A stretch of 64,000 nt of DNA, taken from the NCBI GenBank assembly GCA_037576195.1, contig CM075102.1, positions 49,348,745-49,412,744 on the forward strand, given 5' to 3'. The stretch is from Phytoseiulus persimilis (taxonomy: Eukaryota > Arthropoda > Arachnida > Mesostigmata > Phytoseiidae). The notes below the pieces were generated by a model. It was not told where the DNA came from, searched no databases, and was given only the letters and a program-made list of their open reading frames with translations. The translations under genes and the position numbers were made by a program. This document shows, one piece after another, positions 26,078 through 36,533 of this stretch (within the stretch, counting starts at the first letter, position 1; the number at the start of each line of letters is the position of its first letter).

Positions 26078-28936
26078 ATGATTTTTTCCATTCCAGCTCG
26101 CCCCTTAGGCGGTGACCGTCTCCTGGATATTCCTTGCGGAGTTTGTGGTGATCGAAGCAGTGGAAAGCACTACGGGATCTACAGCTGTGACGGTAAGGAG
26201 ACCAACGACCGTGGCCATGAAGACGTTTCGAAACTGAGAGTTGCTCCGAGCGAAATGAATCCTTATGGGGATATGAGGTGCCGAGCGAAGTGTACTCCTA
26301 CTACGGGAGACGGATCTTCATTGTGAGCTGCGGGCGTGAATCGAGAGTCTGAAACCCTATCTATCTCGTGATCTCTGATCATCAGCACACCTCACAATGA
26401 GGAGCCAAATGTTTTGTTGGTGATGCCTGGGGTGCGGTGGAGTCGGACGAGACGGCTGTGGGTCTGTATCGGGGCCGCTGTGTAGGTTGGATACGCCACG
26501 CTCCTCGTCGTTCTCTCCCCATCGTACGCTTCTTTTCCGCGGCTAATGAACCGCGATGGAGTTTCTGTTCGGGACTTTTTCCCTTTGTGTAGTTCACCCG
26601 GAAGGGTAAACACTGCTGCGCCGCTCCGAGTGCCGCATGGGTGCTGACAAATAATGAACCGGTTCGTCTACTTTCTCCTCGCCAGGCTGCTCAGGCTTTT
26701 TCAAGCGAAGCATTCATCGCAACCGGGTGTACACGTGCAAGGCCCAAGGTGACTTCAAAGGCAAGTGCCCTATTGACAAAACGCACCGCAATCAGTGTCG
26801 CGCGTGCCGACTCAAAAAGTGCTTCGAAGCAAGCATGAACAAAGACGGTGAGTGGTCTCTCGAATAATCACGCGATCATAACATTATTCAACGAAAGCCT
26901 TGGGATTGAATTGACGCCAGTGCACGGTGGTCTTGACGTAGTTGAATGGCCTTTGGCCGTTTCAGTGGCCAGATCATCGTCCTACACGGACTGTGGATTT
27001 TCACCCTATGCTCCGGTGTTTTCAGCCGTTCAACATGAGCGAGGACCCCGAAAACCGAAATTCAAAGACGTGTCGGAGATGGGTCCCAAAATTCCGAAAA
27101 ATCCTTTTTTCACGCAAAATCGGCATCGGTGAGTCTCAATGTTCGGCGGAAGTGCCGAAGGAAGAATAGTGTCGCAATAGCTTCCTCCACCTGAACACCC
27201 TTTCCTATGCCAGAAATGTTGCTGGTGTCTTGGTGGTGATGCATAGGGCCTGTGTGCCGGGAAACGCATTACCAGAGGAGAGAAACGATCCATCTTTTGA
27301 CGTGAGCACCGAAAGGCCGTTAAGCCTCCAAGTGGCGGAACCTTGTCAGCCTGACCGTCCTCCGCGCCGTTCAGGAGGTTTATAATGGATGAAAAGAGAA
27401 TAGTAGAGGCCTGCTCTCCGCGTTTCGTTGTCGTTTATCTCTGCTACCCTTCTCTGACCGGCTAGTAAGCTCGTTCCTTATTCGTCGATGACGTCTCGAT
27501 TGAGCTCTTGCTGATCCTTTGCAGGGACAACGGACCCCTGTGTGGTGGAGCCCCTCCGACGAGCTCTCCGTTTTTACCACCGGGTCCCCCGCTGGCGTTC
27601 TCCCCCTCGCCTCCGTACCCCTCAGCTTCGGCGGTCCCGCCTTCGTTCCTTTCCTCATCCTCTCCACTTTCGCTGTCGCCCGCCCTGATGCTCAACTCCT
27701 CTGCTGGACTCCTTCAAATGCTCCTGAATCCAACGAGTGCAGCAGCCTCCGCTTTGCGCGGTCCTCCACCTCCTCTGCCGCCAGCGCCTCAGACTGCTTC
27801 CGATTGGACCACCAGAACTCCGACAACCTCTCCGCATTCATTAATGGGTAAGTCGAGCGTTCCTCGCTGATGCATGCTCAGCCCAGTGCTCCGTATCACG
27901 CCTCGATACCGATGTTCCTGACGGCACTCTCGGAGTTCCGGAACTCCACCGCGAATCCCAGCTGTGTCGAAACCCGCTCCGAGAAAATTTATAGACATCT
28001 CTAATACCCGCCCTCTCAACTCAGGTCTGACAGGATTCGCACGACCGCGTTCACCGTCGACAGAAGATACGTCGGAACGTCCTCCGTCAAACTGCACCTC
28101 ACCTCTGCTCACGGTATCCTCGTCGGCATCTGAAAGCGGTTCGACTTCGACCGAAGTTCGACCTAGCGGACCCATTATGGCTCCCCCCGTAGCTGTCGCG
28201 TCGCTGGCCGGAACATCGACTCAGGAAATAACTGCACGGCTCCTGTTCATGGTAATCCGTTGGGTGAAGTGTCTTCCAACGTTCCAAACTCTATCTCGCG
28301 GAGATCAAGTGTGTCTGTTGGAGGAATCCTGGAAGGATCTCTTCTTGCTGTACCTGTCGCATTGGTCGCCTGGCGTTGATCTCATCTCCTCGCTGCCCGG
28401 TAAATCATCGAGACCTTCCTCGCCCAAATCGCCGACGGGTTCTCCTGAACGGGACGCGGTCAGTCCTACCGCTGTCAATCAAGAAGAACTCAATCCGATC
28501 GAAATACATTACGTTCAGGACGTGATGCGTCGCTTGCGTCAGCTCTCGCCTGACGACACTGAATGCAGTTGCTTGAAGGCCATTGTTCTTTTTAAACCTG
28601 GTAAGTGGGACCCTTTCGAAACGTGAACGCTCACCGCGCTCCAAAGCGGACCGATGACGGCAGCAACTGACATTCTTTCTTCCCGCAGAGACAATGGGCT
28701 TGTGCGATACCCACCCGGTTGAAATGCTTCAAGATCAAGCTCAATGCGTGCTTGGTGACTATGTCAGGGAACGATATCCGAGGCAGCCAACACGTTTTGG
28801 ACGTCTTCTGCTGTTACTTCCGATTCTGCGATCGATCTCAAACGTTTTCATTGAAAAACTATTCTTCAAAGGCACCATCGGCAACATCCGAGTCGAGAAA
28901 ATTCTCGGAGAGATGTACACGATGCAGGTTGCCTAA
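26078..28936 (+). CDS. dsf: Nuclear receptor, dissatisfaction (NR2E) orthologue, about 508 aa
   Basis: DNA-binding transcription factor of the tailless/NR2E group. Six exons join in phase: 26078-26192, 26686-26847, 27026-27128, 27525-27847, 28025-28600, 28689-28936 (TAA). The DNA-binding domain begins almost at the N-terminus ([20 protein letters not shown]), with P-box [11 protein letters not shown] split by intron 1 inside the glycine codon and second finger [20 protein letters not shown]. The extension [12 protein letters not shown] follows. A proline/serine-rich hinge (exon 4) leads to the ligand-binding domain, seen as [20 protein letters not shown], then EMLQDQAQC and [20 protein letters not shown]. 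The [12 protein letters not shown] stretch fits dissatisfaction better than tailless. In flies dsf acts in sexual behaviour and neurons. The hinge here is far shorter than I recall for the fly protein. The start Met is the first in frame; an upstream exon is possible. Confidence 0.93.
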
Positions 28937-28976
28937 TCGAAGTCCCAATTCTGCACTCTGACCTAGATCTCAATGC

Positions 28977-28988
28977 AAAAAAAAAAAA
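28977..28988. repeat. A-run in the dsf 3' untranslated region
   Basis: Twelve consecutive A shortly after the stop codon. Confidence 0.9.
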
Positions 28989-29514
28989 CAAGAATGATGA
29001 TAATCATAACCACGGGAGTACATCCTCGAATATGTGAAGTTGTGCGGAGCTAGACGAATCGCCGCGCGGAAAAATTGTATAGTGGTAGGTGTAGAGTCTG
29101 TTCTGTTGCAAGTAGACGACGAAGACGATGACGGCTAACATATACCAAGGTAGCAACAGCTGTAGAGAACACTGGAACTAATTCAACGAATTTCCTGGAG
29201 GGAAAATATTCGCGATCTCTGTGAGCAGCCGGCAAATTATGTAATGACCCCATTCTCGATCCTATGAACAGATCGGGCTGAACTCCCGGAGCCGGAGAAA
29301 AGCACGGCCTCACTCGGTACCGCGATCGGATGTCCAATTCGAATGATGATTCGCTTGAGTCACTCTGCGGAGAATCAAACGGATTCGAATCCATTAGGTA
29401 TTGTCAGTGATTCACGGCTTTCAAACGAGTTGCCAAAGTTTTCGCTGTGATCACCTTAACGCTTTTCCTTGTACAGACCCGTTCTCAGCGTCATCAGGAG
29501 ATATTTCGATTGCA

Positions 29515-29520
29515 AATAAA
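29515..29520 (+). terminator. Poly(A) signal AATAAA
   Basis: Canonical hexamer about 580 bases after the dsf stop codon in the same orientation, so 28937 to roughly 29540 is probably its 3' untranslated region. Confidence 0.55.
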
Positions 29521-29540
29521 CTGAGTTAGATGTGTCACTT

Positions 29541-32500
29541 AACCATCTTCATTTCTTGATAATTATTTGACGGGGTCATTTTGTTATCACATGGCTTCGC
29601 CATGCTCTACCATCAAATGATCTCTTTACGCTCTCATTGTTCCGCACGTCGTTTCTCAGCACCCATAAATCAATTCATGTACGCTCGCGAAATCGGTTTC
29701 GGGATTCGCGGAGCTCTCCCGATTTCGCTCTGAGGAGGACGGTTGTCGGACTGTCATCCAGAAATCATTGACGGTATTTCAATTTGAGGTGGGGAAACGG
29801 CAGGGAGACGTACGTAGTGGGCTGGGATTCATCCTACGCTCGCCGATAACTACGTCAACGACGGTAATGCGCTTTAATATGATCCGTGACCCTGTCCTGC
29901 TAAAGGCCGCACGGCAGTCATCACTCCCGGAGTGATGGACATCTGGCGGATTTACGGAGGTTTCTCTTTTTTCCCGACGTCGGACATCAATCGGAGTTAC
30001 CGCGGCTTTCTGCAATGAGCGGGCCTACCCCAGAGTTTGATCAAGACCTGGTCAGATACGTCTTCCTCAGCTTCGGAATGGTACCAATTTTCCGAGACAG
30101 ATGTGCTCTCAGTCGTTGTACTCACAGGACGCTGACGAGATCGACCAGCGACGAAAGTTGAAATCCTTGACTCTAGATACTTCACATAATCATGAAGCCA
30201 AAGTGAAGGAAACGACGGCCTTCTATGCCGACGATGCCCTACCGCTCTTAAGTACGTGAATGAGGTAACCCATGAGAAATAAGACAGTGCTCCAAAATGA
30301 ACAGACTCAATGAGCGCATCAGTTACCATCCTAGTGGAATTCGGAAGCGTTGGGCTGCCAACCGAAGATGACGTCCTCCTTTTGTCCGGCGAACAAATCG
30401 AGGAAAGGAGCAGTTTCTTCAAGCTAGGAGTCGGGCTGCCACGAGAAGGAACAGAGTTCCCAAGACGCATAAGAACAACGACTGAGCATGGAGAGGTTCA
30501 TCACTTTTTCTATGGCTGATGAATTCATCGACGACGCTTGAAACTAAGGTGAATTACTAGCGATCTCGAAAAAAGTCTCCTCTGATGGAGTGTGATCGGT
30601 GCTGTCACAATTTGAGAACACCACGGTTCAGGAGATGTTCGAAGGGAGAAACACTCTGGGTACGAACAGAACTGGGGAACATGTTTACGAATCGTCAAAC
30701 TGTGTCGAGATTTTATTTTAGCTCGCTCACGGAAGCTAAACACCTTGAAGCAAGAGAGAAAAACCGAAAGAACGGGCAGAGAAGCAGACGGAATGGAGAA
30801 CAAACGCAAGATATTCGACGAAACGAAATTCCTGGAGCATGTACACGGCGAAAATGACGATCTGTGCTCAGCAGCAAGATGAGCAGAATCCGGTCTGAAT
30901 TTTCTGGCCGGCGCCGTTGCCTAGGATTTTAAGCTCTTTCGAGCCTCAGAGTGCATGTAAATCGACGCACCAACAAGAGCTTTGTTAACGATCATGGAAT
31001 GAATGTAGAGGATCGGTAGCCGAACGACGTACAGCTCGAGATTACGATGGAATCTACTTTATCTAAGAGATGTTCGCTTCTATGAGACAGACTTCGGTTT
31101 AATTTCCGTGGGGCGCTTCAGAGGAGCGTATTCGGGTTGTCTCGGAAGCCAACGATGGTTTCTTGTGGTCCTCGACGGGTTGTTTCAGACTTCGAGGGCG
31201 ACAAGCTGGCGAGGCTCGATTTCCTGGCTAAAAATGGGTCGGCTTCCCCAAGCAGATGCGGCATGAATGCATCGAAGACGGGATTTTGTCAAGAAATCAG
31301 CGACTCAATGAGGCTGACGGATTATTGCCATTCCTCATAGCAAGTTGAAACCAATGCGAACTCGCTCAACGCTCTCTCTTGAGCAACTTCGTGAAGCATG
31401 TGAAAAAATAGTGTTTACAAGCTCTAAGGAACGCGGTCCTAGACCGATTGGCACGATCAAGGAAGAAAGAGTCTTCTCAAGTATCGATCATTCTTACTCA
31501 TCACTTGATCAATTCTACAAGCGAGGGCCTGCGATAAACCGCACAAGACTCTAGACGTCCTCAAGCGCTTTCTTCGCCGGGAGTGGGATCGATTATCTTT
31601 GGAGGAGTTTTGGCCAATAGCCGCCAACTTCAAGAAACGTTCAAGCCTCTGTATCCGAGCCCGAGGCGGCCATTTCGACATCCCTTGAAATGTAGTTCGT
31701 CGAGGCCCCCGAGCACACGAATCCGTCGATTTTCTCTCGATGCCCAGTGTCTTCCTTTTTTGACCGTCAATTCCGCGAGTTCACGTTATTTCTGGCCACC
31801 TTGGGGGTGCTAGATCTGAGCTCCAGCGATAGTCCTGCTCGCATCGCTGGCGATCCCGTGAAAGTCCACGGGAAATTCGATTCTTGCAAGAAGATTCTTT
31901 CAGGCATCTGATACCCGTGAAATCACAGAAGGTGGCCGGCCAACCTTCCATCACAATGAAAATGGATACCTGAGATGTTCTCGCTTCACACTGGATGCAG
32001 TTGAAATATGGAGCTTCTGAAAGCACGTGGTGTTTCCAATCTGAGTTCCTAGAGGGGGTGATCACGAAAATTTTGACCAGCTTCGGACACAATGCTTCGC
32101 CCCCCTTGGATTCATGGTTGCAGACCCCGTTCGACTGTGGAAGAGGCCCATGTCTGCGACGAAAAACTGTGGACGTTTGAATAAGCAGCCTTTTCCCCCG
32201 AGCAGACAGTGTCGGACTCTGTATTGGCAGATGTGATACATCGATATAAGACTCCTTATATACAATACGTGTAGGTGACAGCACCCAGATTGAGTCATAT
32301 GCTTAAATTACCAACTTGAAACCTTCTATACAGCGGCGGAAGAAGAATGTGAAGCACTTTTCCGCAAATGCTGTCATGTATATCGACATGTGCGATCCGA
32401 GCATTATGTTGTCGTCCATAGTCTCCTGGCCGCCTTTCCTCCACCCACACCTCTCGAAAGCGAAAACCTCCATCTGGGTCCGGAATAAAGTTCTAGGCTT

Positions 32501-32767
32501 TAGTTACTTTACCGTTACTGATCAGAAGGGTAGGGAATTCGGCGCAGTGACACTTCGAGGCCGATAACTATGTATGCCATGAAGCCACAGCGACCGGGAA
32601 TAATTCACGCCATCCGGGATTCGTTCTCGACCTTCGAGAAGAAGATGGAAATCTCGATTCCTCGAAGTACGTACAACTGGGACAGAGAATAACGGGAAGA
32701 ATGTATCGGAGTGCGAAGCGGTGGCACGAATATAAGAATGACGCTATGAAGTGGAGCCGGATTTGTG
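29541..32767. other. No supported gene
   Basis: Short frames on both strands without recognisable domains or consistent splice junctions. I see no repeat or RNA gene. Confidence 0.4.
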
Positions 32768-33243
32768 TTAGGGAAATGGGAGTATAAGTTCTCGACGGAG
32801 AAACTGCCGAATGCACGGGTCGACGCGGATTCCTGGCTGTGGCGTCATGGAAGTCACGGGGGATATAATGCCGTGGCTGCCGCGCCAAACTCCCAGCCCT
32901 CCTGATGACCGATTCGCAGGAAGCCCTCCTGGGCTGTATCGTTCGAATCTTACGAGGAATCCGGAAAACTCTATCGATCCTTTCGATGCTTGAAGAGTGA
33001 AGTTGACCGCGAGATCCTGGTGCTCCGCGCTGCATTTGAAAGCCCTCTTCCCTATCACGAATCGATATTTGCCGATCATTTCTGGCCCTTCGATTCGATA
33101 GTGGCACCCGTATACATCGTTCCCTGGAACATCGAAGCAAATGCTTTTGAGCTGTTGATCCTCCAGCTGGCGAGTAGTCCAATCGTGTACTGATGCAGCG
33201 CAGTGTTGTGGGTGTTCCCTGTTTCCTCCGTTTGTGAGAGAAA
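32768..33243 (-). CDS. Exon of an unidentified extracellular protein, weakly CUB-like
   Basis: A clearly protein-like minus-strand exon starting after an acceptor near 33243 (CTGAAG/GTTTCT). It reads HPQHCAASVHDWTTRQLED, ICFDVPGNDVYGCHYRIEGP, KYRFVIGKRAFKCSAEH, then VNFTLQASKGSIEFSGFLVR. Four cysteines and alternating hydrophobic beta strands ending in a GF-x-V-x-F strand resemble the end of a CUB domain, but the match is weak. The frame stays open to a stop at 32768; the last 55 codons (after SPGG) are less convincing and may be intron. Upstream exons at 33.3-33.7 kb could not be joined with certainty. Confidence 0.5.
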
Positions 33244-34674
33244 CCTTCAGGGAGCGCGAATCTCACAACTTTCATCAGTTGCCAAATTAGGCGCACACCT
33301 CTTCTCTGGCGGACCACTCTGGGTGAAACGTCCGATTGGGTTGGATTTCCTCCGTGCTTGGATTCCGTAATCCGAGTCATGATATCCGAATTCCTTTTCC
33401 CATGTTTGATGACGGAACCACAGGAATGATGCGGGAACGCCGGTTTCCGTCAACATCGCACATTCGGTTTCCTCCACCATCTAGCTTCCTCGATCAGAAC
33501 ACCGACGGAAAGGTCTTTGCAATTTTCTCCAGAGATGTCCAACACTGCTTTTCACCAATGAAAGCTGCGTCCCATTCAGGAGTCCGTTTTGGTGCAATTC
33601 ATTTCGACTCACCCTTCGCTTCCGGTGTTTACGTCAAACAGGGGCCACGTCACATGCCCGCATGAATTAGCAACGAATCCAATTGGTGGGATTCGCGTCC
33701 CCGTAGTGTTGTCCTCATGAACGGAGGAGATCGGGAACTGCGACAACAGGGGCCATGCTACGGAGAAGGAAACCCAAGCACGGTGCGAACTCCCGTTCGA
33801 TCGGACGCCCCAATCAGAAGTTACGTGGAGAATAAGAGGTGCGAGCACAACTTCGCAGGGAAGTGTATAGAAGAGAAGTATTCGACTCACCCTCGTTCAC
33901 CCATTCACAATATTTCTCCGTAAGTCCTTTCAATCTGATATACATTGCTGAGTAAGCCCTCCAAAAACCACCCAGGTTCGCAAGTTCCTCAAACCTGATC
34001 CAACCCATGATTTCTGCAATCTCTCCTTTCGTACGTTCGAAGCACTCTCCGACCACCCTGATCACCATCCGTCGCACTGGTTTTTCTTTAATCAAACGAA
34101 GCAAATCTCAGTTGATATGGAAATGCCATTCGAATGGGAGTTTGACAGATTGCCGGTTCCATTTTTCAGTCACTCGAAAACTCTACGAATAGACTCCTCA
34201 GGTGATGGTACACGGAAGGATCCGCTCATGCTGAGTTAGAGCAGGAGTGGGCAAAGTGCGGCCTCCGCGTGGACTAAAGTGACCGGCGAGCCGCAGGAGC
34301 TGTTGCCCAGGTCTGACTTGGAGGGAGGGAGAAGAAATTGATTCGAGGATTGCTCATCATTGATCACACAGGTGATTCTCAAGAACGCCGGAAAGGTGCG
34401 AAAGCGAGGAACCGAACCTGCACTTGCCTGTTGTCGTTGACGGTGTGATGGATGGGGTGGAGGGCAGTTCCGTTCTCAGAGGAGCACACCGCTCAAGGAG
34501 CATAACTGTGAAAGATTGGAATAGTTCACCCAGACAATTCTCCGCTCCAGAGAGCATCTCTATCAAATAGAGAGGATGCTGGAAACTACGACAAACTCAT
34601 TGTGTCATAGAGTCTTCCCGTGGTGTTGAACGATTCTGTTCCACAAAACGTTGCCTCCCTAGGAGAAATCCTGG
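33244..34674. other. Probable introns or further minus-strand exons, unresolved
   Basis: Minus-strand fragments such as SCGHVTWPLFDVNTGSEG (about 33621-33676, ending at a GTGAGT donor) look like exons, but no complete chain in phase was found. A threonine/serine-rich fragment (TPSITPSTTTG, about 34430-34470) may be a stalk region. Confidence 0.3.
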
Positions 34675-34815
34675 TCACGCCTTCGTCTCGCGAAGGAGCA
34701 GGGCGGAACGGATACCGATGTAAGGATAGGCGACCGCGGCAGTCAACACTACGGTGAGTATCACTCTCCAAGGATCACTTGGTCTGCTGCTACGGCTCCT
34801 ATAAGGTGATGCCAT
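34675..34815 (-). CDS. Candidate 46-aa single-pass membrane microprotein
   Basis: Complete ATG-to-stop frame of 46 codons: a basic/serine N-terminus (MASPYRSRSSRPSDPW), one hydrophobic span (RVILTVVLTAAVAYPYIGI), and a short tail (RSALLLRETKA). An acceptor-like GTTCAG lies directly before the ATG region, so it could instead be the last exon of a longer membrane protein. The span ending in YP-Y and the basic start recall small mitochondrial inner-membrane proteins (SMIM20/MITRAC7-like), but identity is too weak to name it. Confidence 0.35.
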   Translation of the reverse strand: MASPYRSRSSRPSDPWRVILTVVLTAAVAYPYIGIRSALLLRETKA

Positions 34816-34856
34816 GACTGAACTTCTAGCCGATCTCCGGTTGGGTTCCGTGGAGC

Positions 34857-35046
34857 TCAGACCGGAGCTTTCTTTCCCTGTTCAGAGAAGATCTCAGGAG
34901 ATGTTTCGGGAGGAGATATATCGAAACTTTCGTTTTCCCCGACGGATGATGAATGGAGAGTAGTTGGTTGAGTGCGGGATTCCGATTCCCGCGAAGGAAT
35001 GACGGAAATATTGTGGAGGGTGACTCCCGATTCCTCTGAGGAGTTC
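34857..35046 (-). CDS. Candidate serine/threonine/glutamate-rich exon
   Basis: Minus-strand open segment after an acceptor-like CTCCTCAG. It encodes low-complexity polar sequence (ESGVTLHNISVIPSRESES, then SSVGENESFDISPPETSPE), as expected of a mucin-like stalk or disordered linker. It lies immediately upstream of the membrane microprotein frame, but the two do not join in phase with the splice sites I can see. Confidence 0.3.
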
Positions 35047-35742
35047 CACAACGGGATGATATGAATTCATTCAATTGTGGATTCTTCCTTGCGCTTGCAT
35101 GGGCGAATATTCCTCTGTATGCTCTGCCGTTCGCACGTTTCAAATACTCCTTCCTGAGAAACAGTAGCAAACATGTAATTTGCGCATCGATGTATGAAAA
35201 CTTGTCATCGACTCGGCGCAATGGGTTGAGCCAGATCAGTCTTGACCGTTTTATCTCGATCAAGAACAACTCGAACCCACCCTACGAAACGAAGAAACGA
35301 ACGTGAGTTCAGCGGAATCGCGAGTCTTGAGAGTGCTCTCCCTTCGTTTTCGAGATTTTCCGCACGTTGCACGGTTGTGGCTGAGATGTCCGTCCGATGG
35401 ATGTTCGATTTGCGGCAAAAAAAATGTCCGCTGAATTCGAAGCTCCACTGGTCAACGAGCGCTCCTCCATGGGGCCCAACAGCGATCGAATGACCGTTTT
35501 TTAGGGCATGCATAATGTTTCAGTGAAGCAGTGATTCTGGATCGCTTTGCAGTGCGTGAGAAATAGCTGTCGGCATACTCTCAGAGGACCAGAGAACAGA
35601 TTCCTATTTCCCCCGAAAATCTTCCTCTCCCGAATCCGAATTGGGGCCCTTTGAATGAACTTTAGCGTGGCTACAACTCATTGTTGCCTCGTTTTCGCTC
35701 TCAGTCCTTGCCTTGCGAAGAGTCGTTCTTCTCCTCACCAGA

Positions 35743-36045
35743 TTAATTCAGATGGAACAAGATAATCGTCAGCACAGTCGTTCCTAGGAAGAATGAATCT
35801 GAGCTTTCTGGGATCTGGGTTTCGGTTATCCCGGGTCGGAAGCTCCGTTCTGTTTGACGCGTAAGTTTTCGGGCAGATGAACGCGCAGAGGCAGAAGAAC
35901 AGGCGTGACCCGTTACCAACGCTGACGGCCGGAATATGCAGCCGAAAGCTCTCTTCCGACGATTGTCCCGTGGAGAAGGCCATCCATTGCGGCGGGGAGG
36001 ATGACGCGATACTCCTGTTAACACTCGGGCGACAAGGGATCCACA
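35743..36045 (-). CDS. Candidate 3' end of a membrane- or GPI-anchored protein
   Basis: Two minus-strand exons join in phase. The first (after GTTAACAG near 36045) ends AVSV at a GTAACG donor and includes WMAFSTGQSSEESFRLHIPA. The second starts after CAAACAG and reads ERSFRPGITETQIPESSDS then a terminal hydrophobic run FFLGTTVLTIILFHLN and stop. A hydrophobic C-terminus after a polar linker suits a GPI signal or tail anchor. Other frames of the first exon are also open, so the chain is uncertain. Confidence 0.3.
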   Translation of the reverse strand, partial: CGSLVARVLTGVSRHPPRRNGWPSPRDNRRKRAFGCIFRPSALVTGHACSSASARSSARKLTRQTERSFRPGITETQIPESSDSFFLGTTVLTIILFHLN

Positions 36046-36533
36046 TGCTGCGGCTCTCTGAAGGACGAGCCGACTCAGGAAAACAGGATGAGACATGATT
36101 GTTCTAGGTTCAGTTATCCTGGAGACCCTCTGCGTTTATACCGGGCCCTGACCTCCGGCAGTCGATCGGAAGTAGTCCGGGCCCATGGTGGAGACTAAGA
36201 CGCACATAGTGCACGCTCCGCATTTTTGTGGCAGAGGGTTCGAATTCTCTACCGTTTTAAGGACCGCGCGTCGTGAAACGAGGGAATGCTTCCCAGTATG
36301 TTGCTCTAGCCATAACGAAATCAACGTGATTTAAATTTTGGCGGGAAACCGATCGAAACTAATGCGCTCATCGTTGTAAACATTGATGTGGAACGACGAT
36401 TAAGCTGTAAAGAAAGAGGAGAGTGTCGCCTTCGGCTGTTTCCATAATCTGTTGCCTTGTCACTGAAATAAGGCTACGTCTCGATTGAAGTTCCACACGA
36501 CAGATGCGAGACGGGGAAACGATCTCCGTCAGA

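Noticed and set aside
29050..29394. 114-codon minus-strand frame (MDSNPFDSPQSDSSES)
   Set aside because: It lies inside the presumed 3' untranslated region of dsf, antisense to it, before the AATAAA at 29515, and has no splice or domain support.
32568..33380. 270-codon minus-strand open frame, the longest minus-strand one in the window
   Set aside because: Arginine-rich in this frame, while another frame of the same strand over 32768-33243 gives far more protein-like sequence.
36230..36256. GGTTCGAATTC resembling a tRNA B box
   Set aside because: The flanking stem does not form a proper 5+7+5 T-arm and no A box or cloverleaf is visible upstream.
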